Below the pieces are notes generated by a model. The model did no database searches. It was not told the origin of the DNA and saw only the letters and a list, made by a program, of their open reading frames with translations. Below, in pieces: positions 16,675-25,581 of a stretch of DNA of 64,000 nucleotides (position 1 is its first letter; each line of letters starts with the position of its first letter). Position numbers and translations under genes: made by a program. The DNA lies in assembly GCF_009769735.1 (NCBI RefSeq), contig NZ_WSRO01000002.1, forward strand, positions 4,910,001 through 4,974,000. The letters are read 5' to 3'. The DNA is from Streptomyces sp. BA2 (GTDB lineage: Bacteria > Actinomycetota > Actinomycetes > Streptomycetales > Streptomycetaceae).

Positions 16675-18258
16675 ATGGCACAGACGCAGCGCGCTCAGGG
16701 CCCGTCCGACCCCGAGGCGAGTGGCGGCGGTATGTCAGACGCGCCGGAGTTGTGGGGTAACGGCGGTCTTGTAGGGGATGGCCGGTATCGGCTCACCCGC
16801 AGACTCGGCCGAGGCGGCATGGCGGAGGTGTTCGCGGCCGAGGACGTACGTCTCGGTCGTACGGTCGCCGTCAAACTGCTCCGCTCCGACCTCGCTGAGG
16901 ACCCGGTGTCCAAGGCCCGCTTCACACGCGAGGCCCAGTCGGTGGCGGGGCTCAACCACCACGCGGTGGTGGCGGTCTACGACTCCGGCGAGGACGTCGT
17001 AGGGCCGAGCGTCGTCCCCTACATCGTCATGGAGATCGTCGAGGGCCGGACGATCCGTGAGCTGCTCCTGAACGCGGAGGCGCCGGGCCCCGAGCAGGCC
17101 CTGATCATCGTCTCCGGAGTGCTCGAGGCGCTCGCGTACTCGCACCAGCACGGCATCGTGCACCGCGACATCAAGCCCGCGAACGTGATCATCACCAACA
17201 CCGGCGCGGTCAAGGTGATGGACTTCGGCATCGCCCGTGCGCTGCACGGCGCCCAGTCGACGATGACCCAGACCGGCATGGTCATGGGCACGCCCCAGTA
17301 CCTCTCCCCCGAGCAGGCGCTCGGCAAGGCCGTCGACCACCGTTCCGACCTGTACGCGACCGGTTGTCTGCTCTACGAACTCCTCGCCCTACGGCCCCCG
17401 TTCACCGGTGAGACGCCGCTCTCCGTCGTCTACCAGCACGTCCAGGACATCCCGGTCCCGCCGTCCGAGACCTCGGACGTGGCGCCGCCGGAGCTGGACG
17501 GCCTGGTGATGCGCTCGCTCGCCAAGGACCCGGACGACCGGTTCCAGACCGCCGAGGAGATGCGCGGTCTCGTCCAGTACGGGCTGCAGATGCTGCACGA
17601 GCAGGGCAGCCACACCGGGACCTGGAACACCGGGCCCGTCGACATCGCGGGCATGCACGAGGGCGGCAACACCCCGGCGATGGGCGTCGCGGGCACCACC
17701 GCGATGCAGCACCCGGGCGACTCCGGCACCGCGCAGATCCCCGGCGCCATGCTGCGTCCTCCGGGCGGCGACGACGGTGGCTTCGAGGGCGGTCACCGCG
17801 ACGGGAACGGCCGGGGCGGCCGGGGCAAGATGTGGATCTTCGCCGTGCTCGCGGTCATCGCGATCGCCGTGGGTGTCGCGTACGCGCTGACGGCGGGCGA
17901 CGGCAAGCAGAAGGAAAAGGAAAGCCCGACGAAGGCGCCGACGAAGCAGTCGGAGACGAAGAAGCCGAGCAAGAGTCCCGAGGAGGACACCTCCGAGGAC
18001 GAGACGCTGCCCGGCGACGGCTCGGGCGGTCAGGGCAGCTACTCGCCGGAGCAGCCGAACACGACCGGCCCGACCGCGCCCACGACGCCGACCCCGAGCG
18101 AGCCGACGGACGACCCGACGGAGCCGACGGGCGAGCCCACCGAGCCGACGGACGACCCGACTACGCCGACCGACGACCCCACCCCCACCGATGGTGGTGA
18201 CGAATCGCCGGTTACCGGCGGCACGGAGGGCGAGGCCAACGGCGGCGCCGAAGGCTGA
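16675..18258 (+). CDS. Transmembrane Ser/Thr protein kinase without PASTA domain
   Basis: A 527-residue kinase. The kinase domain (about 36-300) has LGRGGMAEVF, Lys67, HRDIKPAN at 163-170 and DFG at 183-185, with activation-loop Thr residues in STMTQTGMVMGTPQYLSPEQ. A Gly-rich linker leads to one membrane helix (MWIFAVLAVIAIAVGVAYAL, about 386-405). The outer segment is a Lys/Glu-rich stretch followed by a Thr/Pro/Asp repeat (EPTDDPTEPT and the like), perhaps spanning the wall. The ATG follows GGCGAGGA. It likely shares regulation with the divergent PASTA kinase; substrates cannot be read from sequence. Confidence 0.9.
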   Translation: MAQTQRAQGPSDPEASGGGMSDAPELWGNGGLVGDGRYRLTRRLGRGGMAEVFAAEDVRLGRTVAVKLLRSDLAEDPVSKARFTREAQSVAGLNHHAVVAVYDSGEDVVGPSVVPYIVMEIVEGRTIRELLLNAEAPGPEQALIIVSGVLEALAYSHQHGIVHRDIKPANVIITNTGAVKVMDFGIARALHGAQSTMTQTGMVMGTPQYLSPEQALGKAVDHRSDLYATGCLLYELLALRPPFTGETPLSVVYQHVQDIPVPPSETSDVAPPELDGLVMRSLAKDPDDRFQTAEEMRGLVQYGLQMLHEQGSHTGTWNTGPVDIAGMHEGGNTPAMGVAGTTAMQHPGDSGTAQIPGAMLRPPGGDDGGFEGGHRDGNGRGGRGKMWIFAVLAVIAIAVGVAYALTAGDGKQKEKESPTKAPTKQSETKKPSKSPEEDTSEDETLPGDGSGGQGSYSPEQPNTTGPTAPTTPTPSEPTDDPTEPTGEPTEPTDDPTTPTDDPTPTDGGDESPVTGGTEGEANGGAEG

Positions 18259-18299
18259 GCCGAGGCGTACAGGCCCGTGGGTACGGGCCCTTGAACGAA

Positions 18300-18346
18300 A
18301 CGCACGCGCGCGTGGAGTCCCGAAAGGGCGCCACGCGCGCGTGCGT
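18300..18346. terminator. 16-bp-stem hairpin after the second kinase
   Basis: ACGCACGCGCGCGTGG (18300-18315) pairs perfectly with CCACGCGCGCGTGCGT (18331-18346), loop 15 bases. It lies between convergent genes and can stop transcription from both sides. Confidence 0.75.
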
Positions 18347-18368
18347 ATGTGTATGCGGTGTACGTGCT

Positions 18369-18806
18369 CTAGAAGGTGCGCTGAAGCTGTCGCTGCCGGC
18401 CGCCGTAGAGGGTGTGCACCGTGGCCAGCTGCGGCTCTATGCGCATGTAGACCGGGTCGTAGAGCTCGCCGTCCACGTAGTGCGGGCCCGGGCCGAAGAG
18501 TTCCAGTTCGGCGGTGGTCGGCTCGATGGCCTCGCACAGGCCGACGAACTGCACGGTCCACTGGCCCGTGCGCGCGGTCTCGGCGCTGAGGTTGTCCGCC
18601 CCGTAGGCGACGACACTGCCGATGCAGGCCTCGTGGTAGCCGTATCCCTTGTGCATCCGCAGCAGGATCCTCCCGTCCACTACGACGTGGCGGGCCGCGG
18701 CGAGGAAGGGCAGCGCGCGCATGCTGGTCGCGACCCGGCCGTAGTCGGTGCGGCCGAGCAGTTCGAAGGCGAGCCGTTCGTCCTGTAGCTGATCTCCGGA
18801 GGGCAT
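18369..18806 (-). CDS. Pyridoxamine 5'-phosphate oxidase-like (split-barrel) protein
   Basis: A 145-residue protein of the flavin-binding split-barrel group. The typical features are LGRTDYGRVATSMRALPFLAAARHVV near the N-terminus, followed by DGRILLRMHKGYGYHEACIGSVVAYGADN and an RTGQWTVQFVGLCEAI strand. Members bind FMN, F420 or haem, so the ligand here is open. The ATG at 18806 is chosen because GAGGGTGG lies eight bases upstream; a GTG at 18824 would add six residues. It is followed upstream by the response-regulator gene in the same direction. Confidence 0.78.
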   Translation of the reverse strand: MPSGDQLQDERLAFELLGRTDYGRVATSMRALPFLAAARHVVVDGRILLRMHKGYGYHEACIGSVVAYGADNLSAETARTGQWTVQFVGLCEAIEPTTAELELFGPGPHYVDGELYDPVYMRIEPQLATVHTLYGGRQRQLQRTF

Positions 18807-18928
18807 GCGTCCACCCTCTGGCACCAGCGGGGGCCGGGGAAGGGGATCCCGCCCCTACGGGATGGGGACGTAAGTCCCGTTTCCCGTCCCGAACGACCAC
18901 ACATCGTGACCGGACGTGTCAGTGCTGC

Positions 18929-19591
18929 TCAGTGCTGCTGTTCCGCCTGCATGCGGGCCACGTACGCGGCCGCCTGGGAGCGGCGTTCCATGCCGAGCTT
19001 GGAGAGCAGGCTGGACACGTAATTCTTGATCGTCTTCTCGGCGAGGTGCAGCCGTTCGCCGATCACCCGGTTGGTCAGGCCCTCGCCGATCAGGTCGAGG
19101 ATCTTCCGCTCCTGGTCCGTGAGGTTCGACAGACGGTCGTCGCCCTTGGGGGTGTTCCCGTCGCGCAGACGCTCAAGGACGCGGGCCGTGGCGACCGGGT
19201 CGAGCAGGGATTTTCCCGCTGCCACATCACGTACGGCGGAGAGCAGTTCATTGCCGCGAATGGCCTTCAGGACATAGCCGGAAGCGCCCGCCATGATCGC
19301 GTCGAAGAGCGCCTCGTCGTCCGCGAACGAGGTGAGCATCAGGCATTTGATGTCCTCGTTCTGCGAACGGATCTCGCGGCAGACCTCCACGCCGCTGCCG
19401 TCCGGAAGACGCACGTCGAGAACGGCCACGTCAGGCCGTGTCGCCGGGATCCTGACCAGGGCGTCCGCCGCTGTTCCGGCCTCTCCGACGACCTCGATGT
19501 CGGACTCCACGGAGAGCAGCTCATGGACTCCTCGCCGCACCACTTCATGGTCGTCGAGGAGAAATACCGTAATTTTTCCGTCTTCGCGCAC
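18929..19591 (-). CDS. LuxR-type response regulator, DevR/DosR-like
   Basis: A 220-residue two-component response regulator. The receiver domain has the acidic pair DDH at 13-15, phospho-acceptor Asp59 ([11 protein letters not shown]), and Lys in GYVLKAIRG. The C-terminal LuxR/NarL helix-turn-helix (about 153-210) reads [18 protein letters not shown] through [19 protein letters not shown], the pattern of mycobacterial DosR. No histidine kinase gene is adjacent, so it is an orphan in this window. The GTG at 19591 fits the family N-terminus; a GTG at 19609 with GAGAGA upstream is an alternative start. It faces away from the bkd operon. Confidence 0.9.
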   Translation of the reverse strand: MREDGKITVFLLDDHEVVRRGVHELLSVESDIEVVGEAGTAADALVRIPATRPDVAVLDVRLPDGSGVEVCREIRSQNEDIKCLMLTSFADDEALFDAIMAGASGYVLKAIRGNELLSAVRDVAAGKSLLDPVATARVLERLRDGNTPKGDDRLSNLTDQERKILDLIGEGLTNRVIGERLHLAEKTIKNYVSSLLSKLGMERRSQAAAYVARMQAEQQH

Positions 19592-19972
19592 GGAGTCAGT
19601 CTCACACACGATCTCTCGCAGTGCCTGAGCTGAACCCTTCCCGTGCGCGGGGTGGCCGGGATAACGTGCCGGTGTTCCGGCCCCCTGCCAGGCTGTGATC
19701 AGTGCTGTGACCAGGAACTGTTCCCGACTTTCTGGATTTACTCGGAAATCCAAGCAGTCAGATACTTGGAAATCCAAGCAAATTCGCAGGTCAGATGGGG
19801 TTTCACAGAATTGGGAAGCACTGGGTAACGTGCATTGTGCAGGGCGCTCGCCGGGGCACCTGTCACGCCTGTTCCCGGCCGAGTCGCACCCACCCCGTGC
19901 GCGGGCACGGATCAGGCGAGCCGCACTGGCTTACCCGGTAATCCCGGGGGCCGGACCGACGGAGGAGCACAC
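19592..19972. promoter_or_regulatory. 381-bp control region upstream of the canonical bkdABC operon
   Basis: The gap is less GC-rich than its surroundings. It holds GGATTT (19734-19739) facing AAATCC (19746-19751), a palindrome CTTGGA-AA-TCCAAG at 19765-19778, and a 13-bp direct repeat GGAAATCCAAGCA at 19744-19756 and 19768-19780 (period 24). These phased repeats are good candidates for Lrp or other activator binding ahead of bkdA. GGAGGAG precedes the operon start. Confidence 0.55.
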
Positions 19973-21160
19973 GTGACCGTGGAGAGCACCGCCGCGCGCA
20001 CACCGCGCCGCAGCAGTACCAGCGGCGGGAAGCGCGCAAGCGCCAAGAAGGCCGCGCCGAAGAAAAGCACGGAACCCCAGCTTGTCCAGCTGCTGACCCC
20101 CGAGGGCAAGCGGGTCAAGCACGCAGAGAACGCCGTGTACGACTCGTACGTCGCGGACATCACCGCCGACGACCTGCGCGCCCTGTACCGCGACATGGTC
20201 CTCACCCGCCGCTTCGACGCCGAGGCCACCTCCCTGCAGCGCCAGGGCGAGCTGGGCCTGTGGGCCTCGCTGCTCGGCCAGGAGGCCGCCCAGATCGGCT
20301 CGGGCCGTGCCACGCGCGAGGACGACTACGTCTTCCCGACCTACCGCGAGCACGGCGTCGCCTGGTGCCGCGGGGTCGACCCGACCAATCTGCTCGGCAT
20401 GTTCCGCGGTGTGAACCACGGTGGCTGGGACCCGAACACCAACAACTTCCACCTGTACACGATCGTCATCGGCTCGCAGACCCTGCACGCCACCGGCTAC
20501 GCGATGGGCGTGGCCAAGGACGGCGCGGACTCGGCCGTGATCGCGTACTTCGGTGACGGTGCCTCAAGCCAGGGCGACGTCGCCGAGGCCTTCACCTTCT
20601 CCGCGGTCTACAACGCTCCCGTCGTGTTCTTCTGCCAGAACAACCAGTGGGCGATCTCCGAGCCCACCGAGAAGCAGACCCGCGTGCCGCTCTACCAGCG
20701 CGCGCAGGGATACGGCTTCCCCGGTGTGCGGGTCGACGGCAACGACGTGCTCGCCGTGCTCGCCGTCACCAAGTGGGCCCTGGAGCGGGCGCGTACGGGC
20801 GAGGGCCCGGCGCTCATCGAGGCGTTCACCTACCGCATGGGCGCGCACACCACGTCCGACGACCCGACCAAGTACCGCAACGACGACGAGCGCGAGGCCT
20901 GGGAGGCCAAGGACCCGATCCTGCGCCTGCGGACCTATCTCGAGTCCGAAGGTCACGCGGATGAGGGATTTTTCGCGGAACTCGACGCGGAGAGCGAAGC
21001 GTTGGGAAAGCGAGTGCGAGAGGTGGTGCGGGCGATGCCGGATCCGGATCTGATGGCGATCTTCGAGAACGCGTATGCGGACGGGCATGCGCTGGTCGAC
21101 GAGGAGCGCGCGCAGTTCGAGGCGTACCAGGCGTCCTTCGCTGAAGAAGGCGGTAAGTGA
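19973..21160 (+). CDS. bkdA: Branched-chain 2-oxoacid dehydrogenase E1 alpha (cluster 2)
   Basis: A 395-residue E1 alpha subunit. A basic, Ala/Lys/Ser-rich N-terminal tail of about 40 residues precedes the TPP enzyme domain; the TPP motif begins with GDGASSQGD at about residue 194 and ends CQNN. The segment FRGVNHGGWDPNTNNFHLYT is typical of the actinobacterial branched-chain type. The GTG at 19973 follows GGAGGAG. It supplies isobutyryl-, 2-methylbutyryl- and isovaleryl-CoA starters for branched fatty acids and polyketides in Streptomyces; that role is inferred from the family. Confidence 0.93.
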   Translation: MTVESTAARTPRRSSTSGGKRASAKKAAPKKSTEPQLVQLLTPEGKRVKHAENAVYDSYVADITADDLRALYRDMVLTRRFDAEATSLQRQGELGLWASLLGQEAAQIGSGRATREDDYVFPTYREHGVAWCRGVDPTNLLGMFRGVNHGGWDPNTNNFHLYTIVIGSQTLHATGYAMGVAKDGADSAVIAYFGDGASSQGDVAEAFTFSAVYNAPVVFFCQNNQWAISEPTEKQTRVPLYQRAQGYGFPGVRVDGNDVLAVLAVTKWALERARTGEGPALIEAFTYRMGAHTTSDDPTKYRNDDEREAWEAKDPILRLRTYLESEGHADEGFFAELDAESEALGKRVREVVRAMPDPDLMAIFENAYADGHALVDEERAQFEAYQASFAEEGGK

Positions 21161-22143
21161 CCATGGGCGTTCAGAAACTTCCCCTTGCCAAAGCAATCAA
21201 CGAATCGCTGCGCAAGGCGCTCGACACCGACCCCAAGGTCCTCATCATGGGCGAGGACGTCGGCAAGCTCGGCGGCGTCTTCCGGGTGACGGACGGGCTG
21301 CAGAAGGACTTCGGCGAGGACCGTGTCATCGACACCCCGCTGGCCGAGTCCGGCATCGTCGGCACGGCCATCGGCTTGGCCCTGCGGGGCTACCGCCCGG
21401 TGGTGGAGATCCAGTTCGACGGCTTCGTCTTCCCCGCGTACGACCAGATCGTCACGCAGCTCGCGAAGATGCACGCCCGCGCGCTCGGCAAGATCAAGAT
21501 GCCGGTCGTCATCCGCATTCCGTACGGCGGCGGCATCGGCGCCGTCGAGCACCACAGCGAGTCCCCCGAGGCGCTGTTCGCGCACGTGGCGGGTCTCAAG
21601 GTCGTCTCGCCGTCGAACTCCTCCGATGCCTACTGGATGATGCAGCAGGCCATCCAGAGCGACGACCCGGTGATCTTCTTCGAGCCGAAGCGGCGTTACT
21701 GGGACAAGAGCGAGGTCGACACGGACGCCATCCCGGCGCCGCTGCACAAGGCCCGGGTCGCCCGCGAGGGCACGGACCTGACGCTCGCCGCGTACGGCCC
21801 CATGGTGAAGGTCTGTCTGGAGGCCGCGGCGGCCGCCGCCGAAGAGGGCAAGTCCCTTGAGGTCGTGGACCTGCGCTCCATGTCGCCGATGGACTTCGAC
21901 GCCGTGCAGGCCTCGGTCGAGAAGACGCGGCGGCTCGTCGTGGTCCACGAGGCACCGGTCTTCCTGGGCACGGGCGCGGAGATCGCGGCGCGCATCACCG
22001 AGCGCTGCTTCTACCACCTCGAAGCTCCCGTGCTGCGGGTCGGCGGCTTCCACGCGCCGTATCCGCCGGCGCGGTTGGAAGAGGAGTACCTGCCGGGCCT
22101 CGACCGGGTGCTCGACACTGTCGACCGCTCGCTGGCGTACTGA
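21157..22143 (+). CDS. bkdB: Branched-chain 2-oxoacid dehydrogenase E1 beta (cluster 2)
   Basis: A 328-residue beta subunit with the conserved GEDVGKLGGVFRVTDGLQ, RIPYGGGIGAVEHHSESPEA and EAPVLRVGGFHAPYPPARLEEE segments. The GTG start overlaps the alpha stop (GTGA) with GAAGG six bases upstream; an ATG two codons later is possible. It is distinctly closer to the usual Streptomyces BkdB than the cluster-1 copy at 5865-6893, though the two align along most of their length. Confidence 0.93.
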   Translation: MTMGVQKLPLAKAINESLRKALDTDPKVLIMGEDVGKLGGVFRVTDGLQKDFGEDRVIDTPLAESGIVGTAIGLALRGYRPVVEIQFDGFVFPAYDQIVTQLAKMHARALGKIKMPVVIRIPYGGGIGAVEHHSESPEALFAHVAGLKVVSPSNSSDAYWMMQQAIQSDDPVIFFEPKRRYWDKSEVDTDAIPAPLHKARVAREGTDLTLAAYGPMVKVCLEAAAAAAEEGKSLEVVDLRSMSPMDFDAVQASVEKTRRLVVVHEAPVFLGTGAEIAARITERCFYHLEAPVLRVGGFHAPYPPARLEEEYLPGLDRVLDTVDRSLAY

Positions 22144-22154
22144 GGGAGAGGGTC

Positions 22155-23669
22155 GTGACGACGATGACAAGTGCTGCGCTCGCCGAGTTCAAGATGCCCG
22201 ACGTGGGCGAGGGGCTCACCGAGGCAGAGATCCTCAAGTGGTTCGTTGCTCCCGGTGACACGGTCACCGACGGGCAGGTGGTGTGCGAGGTCGAGACGGC
22301 CAAGGCCGCCGTCGAGCTGCCCATCCCGTTCAACGGTGTCGTACGGGAACTGCGCTTCCCCGAGGGCACCACGGTCGATGTCGGCCAGGTGATCATCGCG
22401 GTGGACGTGTCCGGCAAGAGCGCGCCTGCCGCGCCGCCCGCTGAGGCAGCCGCTCCGGAGCAGGCCGCCGCCCCCGTGGAGAAGGCAGCTGCCGAGGAGC
22501 CCGAGGAGGAGGCCGCTCCCGAGGGGCGCCAGCCCGTGCTCGTCGGCTATGGGGTCGCCCAGTCCTCGACGAAGCGCCGCGCGCGCAAGGCCGCTTCGGA
22601 GCAGGCCGCGGCCGCGGGGACGTACTACGCCGCGGCGGTCCAGGCCGAGCTGAACGGCTCCGGCACGGCTGCCGCCTCCGCCACGCCCGCGGCCCCCGCA
22701 CCTGCCGCGCCCGCCGCCCCCGGGGGCGAGCGGCCGTTGGCCAAGCCGCCGGTGCGAAAGCTCGCCAAGGACCTGGGAGTCGACCTCACGGCCGTCGTCC
22801 CGTCCGGGCCCGACGGGATCATCACGCGCGAGGACGTGCACGCGGCGGTGGCCCCCGCCTCCGCCCCCGCCTCCGCCCCGGCCTCAGCCCCGGCCCTCGC
22901 GTCCGCCCCGGAGCAGGTGGCAGCCGAAGCCCCCGCTCCCGGCACCACCCCCGCGGCCGGCGCCGACGCCCGCGAGACCCGCATCCCCGTCAAGGGCGTC
23001 CGCAAGGCCATCGCCCAGGCGATGGTCGGCTCGGCCTTCACGGCGCCGCATGTCACGGAGTTCGTGACGGTGGACGTGACGCGGACGATGAAGCTGGTCG
23101 ATGAGCTCAAGCTGGACAAGGCGTTCGCCGGCCTGCGCGTCAACCCGCTCCTGCTCATCGCCAAGGCACTGCTCGTGGCGATCCGGCGGAACCCGGACGT
23201 CAACGCCGCCTGGGACGAGGCGAATCAGGAGATCGTCCAGAAGCACTACGTGAACCTGGGCATCGCCGCCGCCACGCCGCGCGGCCTGGTCGTCCCGAAC
23301 ATCAAGGACGCCCACGCCAAGACGCTGCCCGAACTGGCCGAGTCGCTCGGCGAGTTGGTGTCCACGGCCAAGGAGGGCAAGACGACTCCGGCCGCGATGC
23401 AGGGCGGCACGGTCACCATCTCGAACGTCGGCGTCTTCGGCGTCGACACCGGCACGCCGATCCTGAACCCCGGCGAGTCCGCGATCCTCGCGGTCGGCAC
23501 GATCAAGCTCCAGCCCTGGGTCCACAAGGGCAAGGTCAAGCCGCGTCAGGTGACGACGCTCGCGCTCTCCTTCGACCACCGCCTGGTCGACGGCGAGCTC
23601 GGCTCCAAGGTGCTCGCCGATGTGGCGGCGATCCTGGAGCAGCCCAAGCGGCTCATCACCTGGGCGTAG
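22155..23669 (+). CDS. bkdC: Branched-chain 2-oxoacid dehydrogenase E2 (cluster 2)
   Basis: A 504-residue dihydrolipoamide acyltransferase. The single lipoyl domain has the lipoyl Lys at about residue 50 (VETAKAAVELP). Two Ala/Pro/Glu-rich linkers flank the E3-binding domain (KPPVRKLAKDLGVDL). The second linker contains a run of AP-S/A repeats encoded by GCCCC(C/T)GCCTCC-like units near 22850-22890. The catalytic domain ends with FDHRLVDGELG, His near 475. The GTG has GGGAGAGGG upstream. No E3 gene follows; a strong terminator ends the operon. Confidence 0.93.
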   Translation: MTTMTSAALAEFKMPDVGEGLTEAEILKWFVAPGDTVTDGQVVCEVETAKAAVELPIPFNGVVRELRFPEGTTVDVGQVIIAVDVSGKSAPAAPPAEAAAPEQAAAPVEKAAAEEPEEEAAPEGRQPVLVGYGVAQSSTKRRARKAASEQAAAAGTYYAAAVQAELNGSGTAAASATPAAPAPAAPAAPGGERPLAKPPVRKLAKDLGVDLTAVVPSGPDGIITREDVHAAVAPASAPASAPASAPALASAPEQVAAEAPAPGTTPAAGADARETRIPVKGVRKAIAQAMVGSAFTAPHVTEFVTVDVTRTMKLVDELKLDKAFAGLRVNPLLLIAKALLVAIRRNPDVNAAWDEANQEIVQKHYVNLGIAAATPRGLVVPNIKDAHAKTLPELAESLGELVSTAKEGKTTPAAMQGGTVTISNVGVFGVDTGTPILNPGESAILAVGTIKLQPWVHKGKVKPRQVTTLALSFDHRLVDGELGSKVLADVAAILEQPKRLITWA

Positions 23670-23684
23670 ACCCGGCAGTACGCC

Positions 23685-23723
23685 AAAGGGGGCCCGCCGC
23701 GTACAGCGCGGCGGGCCCCCTTT
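23685..23723. terminator. Strong bidirectional terminator after bkdC
   Basis: Perfect 16-bp arms AAAGGGGGCCCGCCGC and GCGGCGGGCCCCCTTT around a 7-base loop, giving a T-tract in both directions. It separates convergent bkdC and the DD-peptidase gene. Confidence 0.92.
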
Positions 23724-23741
23724 GACGTATCCGGTGAAGGG

Positions 23742-24632
23742 CTACTTCTTGAAGCCGTAGTCCATCAGCTTCTTCGCGTCCTTCGTGCGGTTGGTCGACG
23801 AGGTCGAGGTGAGGACCGTGCCGATGACCGTCTTGCCGTTGCGGGTCGCGGCGAAGACGAGGCAGTACTTGGCCTGCGGTCCTGAGCCCGTCTTCACGCC
23901 GATCGCGCCGCTGTAGCTGCTGAGCAGGTTGTTCGTGTTCGACCACGACATGTAGCGGTAGCCGCCGCTCTTCGTGGTGACCTTCTGCTTCGTCGACTTC
24001 GTCTTCACGACCGTACGGAACGTGGAGCTCTTCATCGCGCTGCTGGCGAGCTTCGTCAGGTCGCGGGGGGTCGAGTAGTTGCCCGCGCCGCCGATGCCGT
24101 CGAACGAGTCGAAGTGCGTGTTCGTCAGGCCGAGGCTCCTGGCCTGGGCGTTCATCTTGCCGATGAAGGACTTCACGCGGGCGGAGCGGGTGGAGCCCTT
24201 GCCGAACTTGTCCGCGAGCGCGTACGCCGCGTCGCAGCCGGACGGCAGCATCAGGCCGTACAGGAGCTGGCGGACGGTGACCTTGTCGCCGACGATCAGC
24301 CGGGCGGACGAGGCGGTGTTCCTGACGATGTAGTCGCTGTAGGCCTTTTCGATCTTGACCTTGGAGTTGAGGTTGAGGTTCGGCTGCGCGAGCACCACCT
24401 TCGCCGTCATGATCTTCGTGGTCGACCCGGTGGAACGGCGGGTGTCCGCGGACTTGGTGAAGAGCGTCTTGCCCGTGCCGTTGTTCATGACGTAGCCGCC
24501 CTTGGCGGCGATCGACGGCTTCGGCAGTGCGGCCGCGTGGGCCGGGGTCGTGAGGGCTCCGCCCGCGAATACCGCACCCGCAGTGACGATTACGGCCGAT
24601 GCGCGGTGAATGCCCTTAATGGGGGTTTTCAA
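23742..24632 (-). CDS. Penicillin-binding D-Ala-D-Ala transpeptidase/carboxypeptidase, K15 type
   Basis: A 296-residue family S11 DD-peptidase acting on peptidoglycan outside the membrane. The signal peptide ends AHA at 31-33. The active-site motifs are STTK (Ser70, Lys73), SGC (131-133) rather than the usual SGN, and KTG (248-250). The spacing 61 and 117 residues between motifs, and the Cys in the second motif, match what I recall for the Streptomyces K15 transpeptidase. The likely start is a TTG at 24632 with GGAGC eight bases upstream; no ATG or GTG fits the signal peptide. A low-efficiency start may limit expression. Confidence 0.88.
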   Translation of the reverse strand: MKTPIKGIHRASAVIVTAGAVFAGGALTTPAHAAALPKPSIAAKGGYVMNNGTGKTLFTKSADTRRSTGSTTKIMTAKVVLAQPNLNLNSKVKIEKAYSDYIVRNTASSARLIVGDKVTVRQLLYGLMLPSGCDAAYALADKFGKGSTRSARVKSFIGKMNAQARSLGLTNTHFDSFDGIGGAGNYSTPRDLTKLASSAMKSSTFRTVVKTKSTKQKVTTKSGGYRYMSWSNTNNLLSSYSGAIGVKTGSGPQAKYCLVFAATRNGKTVIGTVLTSTSSTNRTKDAKKLMDYGFKK

Positions 24633-24797
24633 GTTCTGTGCTCCAAATGCCCAAATGCCCCTGGAATGCGGCCACATGAGGGTGCCGCTTGGTAGTGAGA
24701 CACACGAGAGGGGCAAATGGATGCGTCCTCGTGAGGGTGATGTCCGGATCGTGAAATGGACGGCCTCATGGGTACGTGTTGTATCTATGCTGTGCGC

Positions 24798-25484
24798 ATG
24801 CCTGCCGCACCCGCCTCTTCCCCCTCCCTGGCCCCGGCTCACGCCCTGAAGCGGCCACCCGCCGCCGAGCGCGTGTACGCGCACGTCAAGCAGGGGGTGC
24901 TCGATCGGCGGTACGAGGGCGGCACGCTGCTCACCGAAGGCGAGCTCGCCGAGGCCGTCGGGGTGTCCCGCACTCCGGTGCGCGAGGCGCTCCTGAAGCT
25001 GGAGGTGGAGGGGCTCCTGAGGCTCTACCCGAAGAAGGGTGCGCTGGTCCTGCCGGTGTCCGTGCAGGAGATCGCCGATGTCGTCGAGACGCGGCTCCTG
25101 GTGGAGACGCACTCGGTGCGCAAGGCGGTGCCTGCGCCTCCGGCGTTGATCGCCCGGCTTGAGGAGCTCCTCGCCCAGCAGCGGGAGCAGGCCGCTGCCG
25201 GGGACCTTTCAGCTGCCGCTGTGACCGACCGGTGCTTTCATGCCGAGATCGTGCGGAGCGGGGGGAACGAGATTCTTGCCCGGTTGTACGACCAGCTTCG
25301 TGATCGGCAGTTGCGGATGGGGGTTGCGGTGATGCATTCCCATCCTGATCGGATCGCCAAGACGCTTGTCGAGCACGAGGAGATTCTTGGGGCTTTGCGG
25401 GCGGGGGATGCTGACTCGGCGGTGGGTGTGGTCACCCGGCACGTCGGGTGGTTCCGGGACCTTGCTCGGGGTGAGGTGCGATGA
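24798..25484 (+). CDS. GntR/FadR-family regulator
   Basis: A 228-residue GntR regulator. The winged helix (about 22-80) includes ERVYAHVKQGVLDRRYEGG, LLTEGELAEAVGVSRTPVREALLKLEVEGLL and a wing strand. The C-terminal FadR-type FCD helical domain has conserved Asp, His and Glu positions (FHAEIVRSGGN, HEEILGAL) that bind a metal and an acid effector. A TATGCT eight bases before the ATG could be a -10, suggesting a leaderless mRNA. The MFS gene that follows 98 bases later in the same direction is a likely target. Confidence 0.85.
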   Translation: MPAAPASSPSLAPAHALKRPPAAERVYAHVKQGVLDRRYEGGTLLTEGELAEAVGVSRTPVREALLKLEVEGLLRLYPKKGALVLPVSVQEIADVVETRLLVETHSVRKAVPAPPALIARLEELLAQQREQAAAGDLSAAAVTDRCFHAEIVRSGGNEILARLYDQLRDRQLRMGVAVMHSHPDRIAKTLVEHEEILGALRAGDADSAVGVVTRHVGWFRDLARGEVR

Positions 25485-25530
25485 GGTTGCTCCTTGACGG
25501 GCCCCCGTCCGCCGGTGGTGGGTTTTCTTT

Positions 25531-25566
25531 TGCCGCTTCGCGGCGTGTTTCCCTCCCACCCACCCG
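25531..25566. repeat. Intergenic repeat: CCGC-hairpin plus CCCACCCACCCG tail
   Basis: A CCGCTTCGCGG mini-hairpin is followed by TTTCCCTCCCACCCACCCG (25548-25566). The same arrangement recurs at about 34190-34241, and the tail alone at 62598-62629. It is a dispersed intergenic family; function unknown. Confidence 0.6.
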
Positions 25567-25581
25567 TTACTGGAGGTCCCG

